From an uncultured bacterium (GTDB lineage: Bacteria > Planctomycetota > UBA1135 > GCA-002686595): a stretch of DNA of 35,999 nucleotides. The stretch is taken from the NCBI GenBank assembly GCA_902826945.1, contig CADEGS010000007.1:1-35999 (forward strand), in the 5' to 3' direction. Within the stretch, counting starts at the first letter, position 1. Each line of letters starts with the position of its first letter. Below the pieces are notes generated by a model. That model ran no database searches, was not told the origin of the DNA, and saw nothing but the letters and a program-made list of their open reading frames with translations. Shown here piece after piece: positions 8,126-17,832 of this stretch. A program made the position numbers and the translations under genes.

Positions 8126-8641
8126 GTGGCGTACGAGGTCGAGGACGCCGCGCGGCTCCTCGAGCGCACGCCCGCCCTGCTCACGGCCTGGCTCGGGGGC
8201 CTGCCGGCGAGCTGGACGCGCTGCGACGAGGGCCCGGAGACCTGGAGCGCCTTCGACGTCGTCGGGCACCTGATCCACGGCGAGCGCACGGACTGGATCC
8301 CGCGCGCGCGGCTCGTGCTGGAGTCGGACGGCGTGTTCGAGCCGTTCGACCGCTTCGCGCAGAAGGAGGCGTCGCGCGGCAAGACGCTCGACGAGCTGCT
8401 GGCCACCTTCGCCGCGCTGCGCGCGGAGAGCGTCGCCGCGCTGCGCGGCTGGCGCCTCGCGCCCGCGGACCTCGAGCGCCCGGGCGTCCACCCGGCCTTC
8501 GGGCGCGTCACGCTCCGCCAGCACCTCGCGACCTGGGTCGCGCACGACCTCGACCACCTGGCGCAGATCGCGCGCGTGATGGCGCGCCGCTACGCCGAGG
8601 ACGCGGGGCCCTGGCGCGCGTACCTGCGGATCCTGGGGTGA
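8126..8641 (+). CDS. DinB-like superfamily protein
   Basis: A 171-residue four-helix-bundle protein of the DinB/YfiT type, cytoplasmic. The metal-binding histidines expected in the fold are visible: the pair in VVGHLIHGERTDW (H48/H51), then H140 and H144 in WVAHDLDHLAQI. The W-S-(A/P)-x-x-V-x-H block WSAFDVVGHLIHGE is typical. Family members include mycothiol- or bacillithiol-dependent transferases, but most are unassigned. The GTG at 8126 is supported by a strong AGGGGAGGAA Shine-Dalgarno 5-6 nt upstream. It is probably co-transcribed with the methyltransferase (13-nt gap) and converges on the GNAT gene with 9 bases between the stops. Confidence 0.87.
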   Translation: MAYEVEDAARLLERTPALLTAWLGGLPASWTRCDEGPETWSAFDVVGHLIHGERTDWIPRARLVLESDGVFEPFDRFAQKEASRGKTLDELLATFAALRAESVAALRGWRLAPADLERPGVHPAFGRVTLRQHLATWVAHDLDHLAQIARVMARRYAEDAGPWRAYLRILG

Positions 8642-8650
8642 GGCGGGGCC

Positions 8651-9490
8651 TCAGGCTTCCCGCAACAGCACCGCGCGCGCGTAGAGCAGCTCGAAGCCGA
8701 GCCGCTGCACGTTTTCCTGCGACTTCGAGCCGGGCTGGGTCGTGACGACGGCCACGTCGCAGCCGGCGCGGCGCGCCTCGTCGAGGCGCGTCGCGAGCAG
8801 CGCGCTCTGCACGCCGCGGCGGCGCTGCTCGGGCACGGTGGCCGCGCCGCAGAGCTGCGCCACGCCCTCGCACAGGCGCATGCTGGCGCCGCCCGCGGCC
8901 CGGCCGCCGCGGCGCGCGAGGTAGCGCAGGAAGCTCTCGCCCGAGGCCAGGTCGCCGATCGCCTCCTCGAGCATCTCGCGCGGGAAGGACTCGTCGGAGG
9001 GCACGCCCTGCAGGTCGGGGTGCGCAAAGCCCGTGACGACGACGTCGAGCCACTCGTCGAAGCCCTCGGGCCCGCTGCGCGCGACCTCGACGTCGGCCGC
9101 GGCGGGCGGCCAGCCGCCGCCCTCGAGCGCGAGGCCGAGCACGTTCTCGAAGCCGACCAGCGCGTAGCCGCGGCGCGTCAGGAGCGCGCCGATCTCGGGG
9201 TCGGCGAGCGTCGCGAGCTCGACGCGCACCGGACAGCCGACGCGCGCGTAGAGGTGCTCGATCTCGTCGAGCAGCGCGCCGTCGAAGCCCGCGGCGAAGC
9301 CCAGGCCCGAGACCTTGTCCAGCGGCGCGTCGGGCGCGCTGAAGGCCGCCACGCCGCCCGCCACCGGACGCACGAAGGCGCCGGGCGACGGCCGGCGGCG
9401 CAGCGCGGCGGCCACGCCGTCCTCGAGCAGGCGGCACTCGGCCCGCTCGACGCGCGCGACGAGGGCCGGGGAGGCGAAGAGCGAGCCCAA
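8651..9490 (-). CDS. GNAT family N-acetyltransferase
   Basis: A 279-residue protein. Its C-terminal half carries the GNAT acetyl-CoA pyrophosphate loop, ATVPEQRRRGVQSALL (residues 218-232, the Q/R-x-x-G-x-A loop). This is followed by LDEARRAGCDVAVVTTQPGSKSQENVQRLGFELLYARAVL, the usual beta5-alpha4-beta6-7 end with the N-x-x-x-x-x-LGF element. The N-terminal half (1-125) resembles a degenerate second GNAT half (LLTRRGYALVGFENVLGL). The acceptor is unknown. The start is TTG at 9490, giving MGSLFASPAL. It lies 19 nt after the Bcp stop in the same direction, so the two form a probable two-gene operon. Confidence 0.85.
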   Translation of the reverse strand: MGSLFASPALVARVERAECRLLEDGVAAALRRRPSPGAFVRPVAGGVAAFSAPDAPLDKVSGLGFAAGFDGALLDEIEHLYARVGCPVRVELATLADPEIGALLTRRGYALVGFENVLGLALEGGGWPPAAADVEVARSGPEGFDEWLDVVVTGFAHPDLQGVPSDESFPREMLEEAIGDLASGESFLRYLARRGGRAAGGASMRLCEGVAQLCGAATVPEQRRRGVQSALLATRLDEARRAGCDVAVVTTQPGSKSQENVQRLGFELLYARAVLLREA

Positions 9491-9509
9491 TGCGTGCCGC
9501 TCGCGAGGG

Positions 9510-9983
9510 TCAGCGCTCGGCCACGAGCGCGGCGAGCTTCTCGCGCACCTTCTCCGCGTGGCCTTTGGCGCTGACCTTGGCCCAGTGCCAGGCGACCTTG
9601 CCCTCGGGGTCGATCAGCGTCGTCGAGCGGATCACGCCCACCGACTTCTTGCCGTAGAGCGTCTTCTCGCCCCACGCTCCGTACTTCTCCATGACCTTGT
9701 GCTCGGGGTCGGAGAGCAGGCGCACCTTCAGCTTGTGCTTGGCGATGAACTTCCGGTGGCTCTCGGGCGAGTCGGGGCTGCAGCCGAGCACGGTGCACTC
9801 GAGCTTCTCGAAGGCCTTCAGCCCGTCGGTGAAGTCGCAGGCCTCGGTCGTGCAGCCGGGCGTGTCGTCGCGCGGGTAGAAGTAGAGGACGACCCAGCCG
9901 CCGGCCAGGTCGCCGAGGCGCACCTTGGCGCCGTCCTGGTCGGGCAGGGTGAAGGCCGGGGCGCGTTTACCGATCTCGATCAT
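9510..9983 (-). CDS. bcp: Peroxiredoxin, PrxQ/Bcp type
   Basis: A 157-residue thiol peroxidase that reduces hydrogen peroxide and alkyl hydroperoxides using thioredoxin. The active site is YPRDDTPGCTTEACDF (36-51), with the peroxidatic Cys44 and the resolving Cys49 five residues later, the arrangement of atypical 2-Cys PrxQ proteins. Other family blocks are APAFTLPDQDG, VLGCSPDSPESHRKF, LLSDPEHKVMEKYGAWGEK and RSTTLIDPEGKV. Length fits. AGGAG lies about 9 nt before the ATG at 9983. It is divergent from the S9 peptidase across 138 bases. Confidence 0.95.
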   Translation of the reverse strand: MIEIGKRAPAFTLPDQDGAKVRLGDLAGGWVVLYFYPRDDTPGCTTEACDFTDGLKAFEKLECTVLGCSPDSPESHRKFIAKHKLKVRLLSDPEHKVMEKYGAWGEKTLYGKKSVGVIRSTTLIDPEGKVAWHWAKVSAKGHAEKVREKLAALVAER

Positions 9984-10023
9984 GGTCGCTCTCCTGGGTC
10001 GCGGGCCTCCCGCGAGACGGGAG

Positions 10024-10029
10024 AGGGTA
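10024..10029 (-). promoter_or_regulatory. candidate -10 box (TACCCT) for bcp
   Basis: On the minus strand GCTACCCT lies about 40 nt before the bcp start. It has the same GCTAC core as the TACGAT box that serves the divergent S9 gene. Weak, with no -35 recognisable. Confidence 0.2.
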
Positions 10030-10062
10030 GCGGCCGGAGCGCGTCCGCGCAGCAGCCGCGCG

Positions 10063-10079
10063 CCGGCCCGTCGGGCCGG
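10063..10079. promoter_or_regulatory. 7-bp inverted repeat in the bcp/S9 divergent promoter region
   Basis: CCGGCCC-GTC-GGGCCGG is a perfect inverted repeat ending 8 nt upstream of the TACGAT box (10087-10092). The position would suit an operator or a hairpin. GC-only palindromes are frequent by chance at this composition. Confidence 0.25.
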
Positions 10080-10086
10080 GAGCCGC

Positions 10087-10092
10087 TACGAT
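10087..10092 (+). promoter_or_regulatory. candidate -10 box TACGAT for the S9 peptidase gene
   Basis: GCTACGATGTGGCC contains TACGAT 29 nt before the ATG at 10122, giving a leader of roughly 20-25 nt that includes the AGGAG Shine-Dalgarno (10108-10112). A near-identical TACGATGCGCC occurs on the minus strand at 26753-26758. Confidence 0.4.
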
Positions 10093-10121
10093 GTGGCCCC
10101 TCGTCCCAGGAGACCCACGCC

Positions 10122-12161
<2,040 letters not shown>

Positions 12162-12276
12162 GCGCCGCAGGCATCCCGCCCGAGCCGTGAACGGCGCGCG
12201 GCGTGGGCCGCTCCGCCCGGAGCGGTGACCACGCTGGCCTGCGCGGTGCGCGGCGGGGAGACTCCTGCACGCGTCC

Positions 12277-13281
12277 ATGTCCACCGTCCCTCCGCTCCCG
12301 CTCCTGGCGCTGCTCGCCCAGCCTTCCGCGGAACGCTTCGACGCTCCCGGCTGGCTGTGGGTCGCCTTTCTGGCCGGCATGGTCGTGGTGCTCCTGGTCG
12401 ACCTGTTCGTCCTGCACCGCGACGCGCACGCCATCTCCACCAAGGAGGCGGCGCTCTCGTCGGCGGCGTGGATCGGGCTGGGGCTCGCCTTCATCGCCCC
12501 GGTGTGGCTCGTCCTGGGCCCGCGCGCGGCCAACGAGTACACCGCCGGCTACCTGATCGAGAAGTCGCTGTCGATGGACAACGTCTTCGTGTGGGCGGCG
12601 GTGCTCGACTTCTTCGCCGTCCCGGCCCGCTACCGGCATCGGGTGCTCTTCTGGGGCATCTTCGGCGCCCTCGGGCTGCGCGCGGTGTTCATCTTCACCG
12701 GCGTCGCGCTGCTCGAGCGCCTGACCTGGCTCGTGTTCGTGCTGGGCGGGCTCCTGGTCGTGACCGCCTGGCGCCTCGCGACGCACGAGGCGGGCGACGT
12801 GCACCCCGAGCGCAACCCGCTGCTCAAGCTCATGCGGCGCTTCGTGCCGGTCACGGCCGACTTCCACGAGCAGCGCCTCTTCGTGCGCCTGAACGGGCGC
12901 TGGATCGCGACCCCGCTCTTCGTGACGCTGGTCCTGATCGAGGCCACCGACGTCGTCTTCGCGATCGACTCGGTGCCGGCCATCCTGGCGGTCAGCCGCG
13001 ACCCGTTCGTGGTCTTCAGCTCGAACGCCATGGCCATCCTCGGCCTGCGCGCGCTCTACTTCGTGCTGGCCGGCGCCAGCCAGCGCCTGGTCTACGTCAA
13101 CAAGGGCCTGGCCGTCATCCTGCTCTACGTGGGGATCAAGATGATCGTCTCCTACTGGATCCACCTGCCCACCTGGCTGTCCCTGGCCGTCATCGCCCTG
13201 GTCCTGACGGTGACCGTGTGGGCCTCGCTGCGCGCGACGCGCGCCGGGAGCGACGCCGGACGCCGCGGAGGCCCGGCGTGA
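12277..13281 (+). CDS. TerC/Alx family membrane protein (probable metal exporter)
   Basis: A 334-residue integral membrane protein of the TerC family with about eight or nine hydrophobic segments. Conserved acidic blocks of the family are VVLLVDLFVLHRDAH (Asp42), IEKSLSMDNVFVWAAV (Asp101, Asn102) and IEATDVVFAIDSVPAILAV. These lie within membrane helices and are thought to bind the metal. E. coli Alx exports manganese, and TerC-type proteins in other bacteria help metallate exported enzymes. Which applies here is not known. The ATG at 12277 is taken; an upstream GGGGAG is rather distant. Its last codon overlaps the start of the universal stress protein (GTGA), so the two are translationally coupled. 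Confidence 0.92.
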   Translation: MSTVPPLPLLALLAQPSAERFDAPGWLWVAFLAGMVVVLLVDLFVLHRDAHAISTKEAALSSAAWIGLGLAFIAPVWLVLGPRAANEYTAGYLIEKSLSMDNVFVWAAVLDFFAVPARYRHRVLFWGIFGALGLRAVFIFTGVALLERLTWLVFVLGGLLVVTAWRLATHEAGDVHPERNPLLKLMRRFVPVTADFHEQRLFVRLNGRWIATPLFVTLVLIEATDVVFAIDSVPAILAVSRDPFVVFSSNAMAILGLRALYFVLAGASQRLVYVNKGLAVILLYVGIKMIVSYWIHLPTWLSLAVIALVLTVTVWASLRATRAGSDAGRRGGPA

Positions 13282-13712
13282 CGATCGAGCGCATCCTGGT
13301 CGGCGCCGACGTCTCGCCCGGCTCGCAGCGCGCCGTCCTGTGGGCCGCGGAGCTCGCGGCCGCGCTCGGCGCGCGCGTCGTCGTCGCGCACGTCTTCGAG
13401 CCGCTCGCGCGCCTGGGCGAGCTCGCGCCCGGCAGCGATCTCGGCGCGCTGCGCGAGCGCACGGCGCGCGAGCTCGGCCCGCTGCTCTGCCGCGCGCTGG
13501 CCGAGCGCGGCGTCCCCTACGAGACGCGCCTGGTCGAGGGCCAGCCGGCCCGGGCGCTGGCCGACCTGGCCGAGGAGCTCGACGCCGACCTGATCGTCGT
13601 CGCCGCGCGGCGCCGGACGTCGGTGGCGAGCTTCGTGCTCGGCAGCACCTCGTCCCGCCTGTCGGGGCTCACGCGACGGACGGTGGTCCTCGTCCACCCG
13701 GAAGGACCCTGA
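13278..13712 (+). CDS. Universal stress protein (UspA family)
   Basis: A 144-residue UspA-fold protein: N-terminal beta-strand ILVGADVSPGSQRAVLWAAELAAALGARVVVAHV, and C-terminal ADLIVVAARRRTSVASFVLGSTSSRLSGLTRRTVVLVHPE. The phosphate-binding loop of ATP-binding Usp proteins (G-x2-G-x9-G-S/T) is only half kept: the GSTS end is present but the first two glycines are replaced by Ala/Arg, so ATP binding is doubtful. The GTG start overlaps the terC stop by 4 nt. The stop codon is 40 bases from the convergent ydbL stop. Confidence 0.9.
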   Translation: MTIERILVGADVSPGSQRAVLWAAELAAALGARVVVAHVFEPLARLGELAPGSDLGALRERTARELGPLLCRALAERGVPYETRLVEGQPARALADLAEELDADLIVVAARRRTSVASFVLGSTSSRLSGLTRRTVVLVHPEGP

Positions 13713-13752
13713 GCGCGGCTCCGTCGCGGAATCGCCCGCGCGCGCGTCCCGC

Positions 13753-14208
13753 TCAGCCCGGCAGCGGCGCGCGCGGCTTCGGCTTCTGGATCCACTTGCC
13801 GTTCTTGGGCAAGAGCCAGTCGCCCGGGCCGGCGCGCTTGAAGAGATCCTGCCCGCTGCGCTCGGCGACGTACTCGACCGGCACCGGCTTCTCGGGCGTG
13901 GACTCCTCCTCGGCGATCAGCGCGTAGATCGCCTTGCGATCGGCGTTCTCCCAGCCGAGGAAGGTGCGCAGCGCGACCTTCTCGTCCCGGTAGTCGATCG
14001 TCTGCTCGAGGTCGGTGTCCTTGACGCCGCCGAGGTAGCCCTCCCAGGTCTCGCCGAGCTTCCCGGCGGCCTTCAGCGCGCGCACCGTCGGCAGGCGCTC
14101 GGCGGCGCGCTTCTGGAGCTCCTCGCGCGTCTCCGGCACGGACGACGCGGAGGCGAGGGCGAGCGCGGCGACGAGGCCGCACAGCAGGGCGACGAGGGAG
14201 CGGATCAC
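13753..14208 (-). CDS. ydbL: YdbL family (DUF1318) periplasmic protein
   Basis: A 151-residue exported protein. A signal peptide (MIRSLVALLCGLVAALALASASS) is followed by the DUF1318/YdbL domain: GKLGETWEGYLGG (about 53-65, the family G-x-x-GE-x-x-x-GYL block), YRDEKVALRTFLGWENADRKAIYALIAEEE, then VEYVAERSGQDLFKRAGPGDWLLPKNGKWI, the typical end with a-x-pGe and a Trp. E. coli YdbL is periplasmic and modulates the YdbH-YnbE envelope bridge. The start is GTG at 14208, preceded by GGAGGAACGCCC and overlapping the ynbE stop by 4 nt (GTGA). The C-terminal PKPRAPLPG is an extra Pro-rich tail. Confidence 0.87.
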   Translation of the reverse strand: MIRSLVALLCGLVAALALASASSVPETREELQKRAAERLPTVRALKAAGKLGETWEGYLGGVKDTDLEQTIDYRDEKVALRTFLGWENADRKAIYALIAEEESTPEKPVPVEYVAERSGQDLFKRAGPGDWLLPKNGKWIQKPKPRAPLPG

Positions 14209-14405
14209 GGGCGTTCCTCCGCGGTCGTGGACGCCGCCTGCCGCTCGACGGAGTCCCAGAAGTCGGCGACGGCCTGGTCGACCTGCACGCGGATGTTCAC
14301 GTCGAGGACGATGTGCAGCGGCTCGTCGTCCTTCGGCCCGACCTGGATGCAGCCCAGGGCGAGGCACAGGATCGCGCCCGCCGGCAGAAGCGTTGCTCGC
14401 ATCAC
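14205..14405 (-). CDS. ynbE: YnbE family outer-membrane lipoprotein
   Basis: A 66-residue lipoprotein. The signal MMRATLLPAGAILCLALGC gives an acylated Cys19, and the short mature part is IQVGPKDDEPLHIVLDVNIRVQVDQAV. The pattern I-x-V...P-(L/I)-x-I-x-(L/M)-x-V-x-I is the YnbE signature. In E. coli this lipoprotein sits in the outer membrane and extends YdbH by beta-strand pairing. It overlaps ydbH upstream (ATGA, 4 nt) and ydbL downstream (GTGA, 4 nt). Gene order and orientation match the enterobacterial operon, which makes the assignment of such a short protein much safer. Confidence 0.87.
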   Translation of the reverse strand: MMRATLLPAGAILCLALGCIQVGPKDDEPLHIVLDVNIRVQVDQAVADFWDSVERQAASTTAEERP

Positions 14406-17239
14406 TGGAAGCCTTTCTTCGCGCGCTGCGCGATGATAGCCCCGTCGAGCAGGACGTCAAAGCCGTGGACGTTCGCGTCCAGCAGCACCTCCTGCTCCGC
14501 GCCGGGGGCCTTGCCGCGCCCGCGCACGCGAAAATGCGCCGCGCCGCCGCGCGCGCGCGCCTCGAGCTCGCCCCGCAGCACCGTGTACTCGAGGTCGCGC
14601 AACGCGCGCCGCCCGACCTCGGGCAGGCTCGCGAGCAGCGCGTCCGCGCCGAGGATCTGCAGGCGGCCCACGCCCGGCGCGGCGTAGAGGAAGCCGTCGC
14701 CGTAATCGACCGCCGGCCAGTCCACGCGCACGGGCAGGTGGCCGTACAGCGCGCCGGTGCCCGTGACCTCGCCGCGCGCGAAGACCTCGAGCACGCGCCC
14801 CAGGTCGAGGTCCTCGACGATCACGTCGGTGTCGAGCACCGGGTCGGCGGGGTCGATGCGCGTCGCGTGGAGCGACACCCGCCCGCCGGCCCAGCCGCAC
14901 GACGCGCGCTCGACGAGGAGCGAGCGCGCGCTCTCGAGCCCGAGGACGAGCTCGCCCTCCTCCAGCTCGAGCGCGCCCAGGCGCCCGCGCGCAATCGTGA
15001 CGCGCTGGCCGCCGGGCGCGTGCGGCGGCGCGAGGCCGTCGAGCTCGATGGCGGCGTCGATGCCCGCGAGCGACGCGTCCCACGTCTCGCTCGCGAGCGA
15101 GGCGCCCGCGAGCGTCAGCGTCGCGCGCGAGGCGAGCCGCCCGCCGCGCAGCGCCGCGCGCGCGTCGAGCGCGAGCGCGCCGCCGAGGCGCAGGCCCGCG
15201 AGGGCGCCCGAGAGCGGCAGGGGCGCCTCGGGGTCGAGCGCGAAGCGCGGCACCGCGAGCGTCGCCTCGCCCGCGCGCGCGCGCAAGTCGAGCGCGGCCT
15301 CGAGCGCCGCGTCCAGGCCCGCGAGCGGCGACCAGCGCGCGCTGGCCAGCGCGCGCCCGTCGTCCACGGCGAGCGCGCCCGCGATCCCCGGCAGGAGGTC
15401 GTCGCCGAGCCACACGGCCGCGCTCTCGAAGGAGCCTCCCTCCTCCAGCGGCGCGCCGAGCGAGAACGGCACGCGCGCGCCGAGGTCGGCGACGACCAGG
15501 CGCGCCGCGGGGAGCGAGACCTCGGCGCCCGACACGGAGAGCGCACCGCGCACGCGCGGCGCGCCGCCCGCCAGATCGGCCTCCGCGCGCGCCTCGAGGG
15601 CGCCGAGCCGCGCCTCGCCGCCCTGCCAGCGCGCGCGCGGCTCGCTCTCCGCGGCGCTCGCGAGCCGCAGCGCGAGGCGCGCCTCCTCGCGCCAGCGCGC
15701 GCCGAGCGGCGCGGAGCCGCGCGCCTCGAGGACGAGCGCGTCGGCGCGCACGCCGGCCGCGTCGCCGTCCGCCGGCGCGAGCGCCAGGCGCCCGTCGAGC
15801 GCCAGCGTCCCGCGCTCGCCCGCGCGCTCGAGCGCGAGGCGCAGCTCGTCCACGCGCGCCGCGCCCAGCGCGCCCGCGGGGAGCGTCGCCGGCGCGTCGA
15901 GCCGCAGCGCGAGCGCGGCCTCGTCCGGGCCGGCGTGCGCCTCGAAGCCGGCGGCGAGCGACGCGTCGCGCGCCTCGAGCCCGCCGGCCGCGGCGCGCGC
16001 CGCGCGCGCGGCGAGCCGCCCGCCGCGCAAGGCGACGCTCCAGCCGCCGGGCGCCTCGCCCGCGTCGGCCTCGAGCGCGGCCTGCACGCCGAGCGTCGGG
16101 CGCTCGAGCGCGATGCCCGCCGAGGCGAGCGCGGGCGCGAGCGCTCCGGCGAGCCCGTCCGCGAGCACCAGGTCGAGCGTGCCGCGCGCCGTCGGCCGCG
16201 CGGGGAGCCCCGCGACCTCCAGGGCGAGCGCTGCGCGCTCCTCGGGCGCCGCGCGCCGCGCGAGGCTCGCGCGCACGCTCGCGGTGCCCGCCGCCGTCGC
16301 GCGCGCGTCGAGCGCGAGCGCGAGCCCGCCCAGCGCGACCGGCAGCGCGTCGGCGTGCAGCGCGCCCGCATCGAGCGCCAGCCGTACGCTCGCGTCGGCG
16401 AGCGGCACCGGCTCGTCGCCCTCGGCCGGCACGTCGAGGCGCAGCCGCACGCCGTCGGCCCAGACGCGCGTCCCGAGCAACGCGCCGCTCCACGCCAGCG
16501 GCTCCGCGGTGAGCGAGCCAGCGAGCGCGAGCGCGCCGCCGGCGCCGCGCGCGACGCGCGCTTCGAGCCGCGCGCCGCCCGCGACCGCGCCCGGGACGTC
16601 GAAGCCCGCCAGCGCGCCCAGGTCGAGCCATGCCTGCAGCGCGGGCAGCGCTCCCTCGACGCGCAGCTCCGCGCGGCCGTCGCGCGTGTCCCACGTGCCC
16701 TCGGCGCGCAGCGTCGCGCCGAGCGCCTCCGCGCGCGCGTCGAGCGCGAGCAGGGAGCCCTCGCGCACGCGCGCGCGCAGCGCGAGGGCCACCTCGCACC
16801 GCTCGCCCTCCGCCTGGACGACCAGGCGCGCGCCCTCGAGCACGAGCTCGTCGAAGGGCAGCGGCGTGGGCTCGCCGGGGCCGCGCTCCAGCCTTGCCAG
16901 CGGGCCGAGATCGAGCGCGCCATCGCGCACGCGCGCCTCGAGCACGAGGTCGCGCAGGATCGCGCGCCGCACGCCGCCGGCGAGCAGGTCGCGCGGGCCG
17001 TAGCGCAAGCTCACGTGCCCGATCGCGATCCGGCCCTGCGCGAGCACCACGTCGGCGATCTCCACGCCGCCGGCCGAGACGCTGCGCACGTCGAGCCGCG
17101 CCGGCCCGAGCCCCGCGCGCTCGAGCGCGCGCGCGGCGGCCCGCTCGACGAGCGCCGGCAGCGCGAGCGCGACCGCGACGAAGAGCGCGAGCCCCGCTCC
17201 GACCACCGCGCCAAGCGCCCTGCGCCGCCGCGCCCGCAT
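14402..17239 (-). CDS. ydbH: YdbH family AsmA-like inter-membrane bridge protein
   Basis: A 945-residue protein with a single N-terminal membrane anchor (residues about 8-30: ALGAVVGAGLALFVAVALALP). A very long Ala/Leu/Arg-rich repetitive beta region follows, as expected for the AsmA/TamB/YdbH beta-taco groove that carries phospholipids across the periplasm. The C-terminal YdbH signature is visible: EVTGTGALYGHLPVRVDW..VDYGDGFLYAAPGVGRLQI, then RALRDLEYTVLRGELEARARGGAAHFRVRGRGKAPG. E. coli YdbH (about 880 aa) acts redundantly with TamB and YhdP in lipid transport to the outer membrane. The ATG at 17239 follows a TAGCAT box by 6 nt, so the mRNA may be leaderless. It heads the ydbH-ynbE-ydbL operon. 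Confidence 0.85.
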   Translation of the reverse strand: MRARRRRALGAVVGAGLALFVAVALALPALVERAAARALERAGLGPARLDVRSVSAGGVEIADVVLAQGRIAIGHVSLRYGPRDLLAGGVRRAILRDLVLEARVRDGALDLGPLARLERGPGEPTPLPFDELVLEGARLVVQAEGERCEVALALRARVREGSLLALDARAEALGATLRAEGTWDTRDGRAELRVEGALPALQAWLDLGALAGFDVPGAVAGGARLEARVARGAGGALALAGSLTAEPLAWSGALLGTRVWADGVRLRLDVPAEGDEPVPLADASVRLALDAGALHADALPVALGGLALALDARATAAGTASVRASLARRAAPEERAALALEVAGLPARPTARGTLDLVLADGLAGALAPALASAGIALERPTLGVQAALEADAGEAPGGWSVALRGGRLAARAARAAAGGLEARDASLAAGFEAHAGPDEAALALRLDAPATLPAGALGAARVDELRLALERAGERGTLALDGRLALAPADGDAAGVRADALVLEARGSAPLGARWREEARLALRLASAAESEPRARWQGGEARLGALEARAEADLAGGAPRVRGALSVSGAEVSLPAARLVVADLGARVPFSLGAPLEEGGSFESAAVWLGDDLLPGIAGALAVDDGRALASARWSPLAGLDAALEAALDLRARAGEATLAVPRFALDPEAPLPLSGALAGLRLGGALALDARAALRGGRLASRATLTLAGASLASETWDASLAGIDAAIELDGLAPPHAPGGQRVTIARGRLGALELEEGELVLGLESARSLLVERASCGWAGGRVSLHATRIDPADPVLDTDVIVEDLDLGRVLEVFARGEVTGTGALYGHLPVRVDWPAVDYGDGFLYAAPGVGRLQILGADALLASLPEVGRRALRDLEYTVLRGELEARARGGAAHFRVRGRGKAPGAEQEVLLDANVHGFDVLLDGAIIAQRAKKGFQ

Positions 17240-17245
17240 CGCAGG

Positions 17246-17251
17246 ATGCTA
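17246..17251 (-). promoter_or_regulatory. candidate -10 box TAGCAT, leaderless start of ydbH
   Basis: On the minus strand GCGCGTAGCAT is followed after 6 nt by the ydbH ATG. No ribosome site is seen. It is the same hexamer and nearly the same spacing as at 7389-7394, and stands 26 bp from the divergent TACAGT box. Confidence 0.45.
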
Positions 17252-17277
17252 CGCGCCCCCCCCGCGCCGGGCGCTGG

Positions 17278-17283
17278 TACAGT
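17278..17283 (+). promoter_or_regulatory. candidate -10 box TACAGT for the thioesterase gene
   Basis: TGGTACAGT lies about 110 nt before the ATG at 17392, in the short region divergent from ydbH. It would give a leader of about 100 nt ending in the GGAGG ribosome site. Confidence 0.3.
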
Positions 17284-17391
17284 GTCGCGCCCTCGCTCCC
17301 GCCGCCCCGCCTGGCGCCCGCCGATGACGCTCCCGCTCGCCGCTCCCGCCGCTCCGTCGCGCCGCGTCGCTGGCTTCCTCCGGAGGACGCG

Positions 17392-17832
17392 ATGAGCGCC
17401 CCCGAGCGCGCGCACCTCGAGCGCCTGCAGCGGCTCTACCACGGCTCGGGCATCGCCCGCACGCTCGGCCTGCGGATGGAGGTCGAGGACGGCCTGCCGA
17501 TCTTCCGCCAGCCCTACGACGCGCGCTTCGACCACATCCTGCACGACGTGCACGGCGGCGTGATCGCGACGATGGTGGACATGGCCGGCTGGACGCTCGC
17601 CGCCGCGCAGTACCCGACCTGGGTCGTCACGACGGAGTTCGGCCTCAAGCTGATCGACGTCGCGGGGCGCGAGACGCTCGTCGCGCGCGGACGGCTCCTG
17701 CGCGCGGGGCGCAAGCTCGCCGTCACGACGATGGAGGTCGCGACCGAGAGCGGGAGGCTGGTCGCCGTCGGCTCGGGGACGTACGCGGTGACGAGCGCGC
17801 CCTATCCCGACGCCGCGCCCGCGCCCGGCTGA
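17392..17832 (+). CDS. PaaI-like hotdog-fold thioesterase
   Basis: A 146-residue hotdog-fold protein of the PaaI/YdiI group, which hydrolyse acyl- or aryl-CoA thioesters in the cytoplasm. The catalytic block is HDVHGGVIATMVDMAGWTLAA (residues 51-71), with the H-G-G turn (54-56) and Asp63. The later strand TEFGLKLIDVAGRETLVARGRLLRAGRKLAVTTMEV is the family beta-sheet with the central R-G-r-v/l-r-G-R pattern. GGAGG lies 5 nt before the ATG. It is divergent from ydbH. The acyl group is not predictable. Confidence 0.92.
   Translation: MSAPERAHLERLQRLYHGSGIARTLGLRMEVEDGLPIFRQPYDARFDHILHDVHGGVIATMVDMAGWTLAAAQYPTWVVTTEFGLKLIDVAGRETLVARGRLLRAGRKLAVTTMEVATESGRLVAVGSGTYAVTSAPYPDAAPAPG

Noticed and set aside
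12162..12276. Possible yybP-ykoY manganese riboswitch before the terC-family gene, as for E. coli alx
   Set aside because: The conserved paired-loop consensus could not be found in the 115-base leader. GGGGAG is present but without the expected context.
14393..17395. A 1000-codon plus-strand frame opposite ydbH
   Set aside because: Repetitive Arg/Glu/Ala composition created by the codon bias of ydbH on the other strand. The YdbH anchor and C-terminal signature are on the minus strand.
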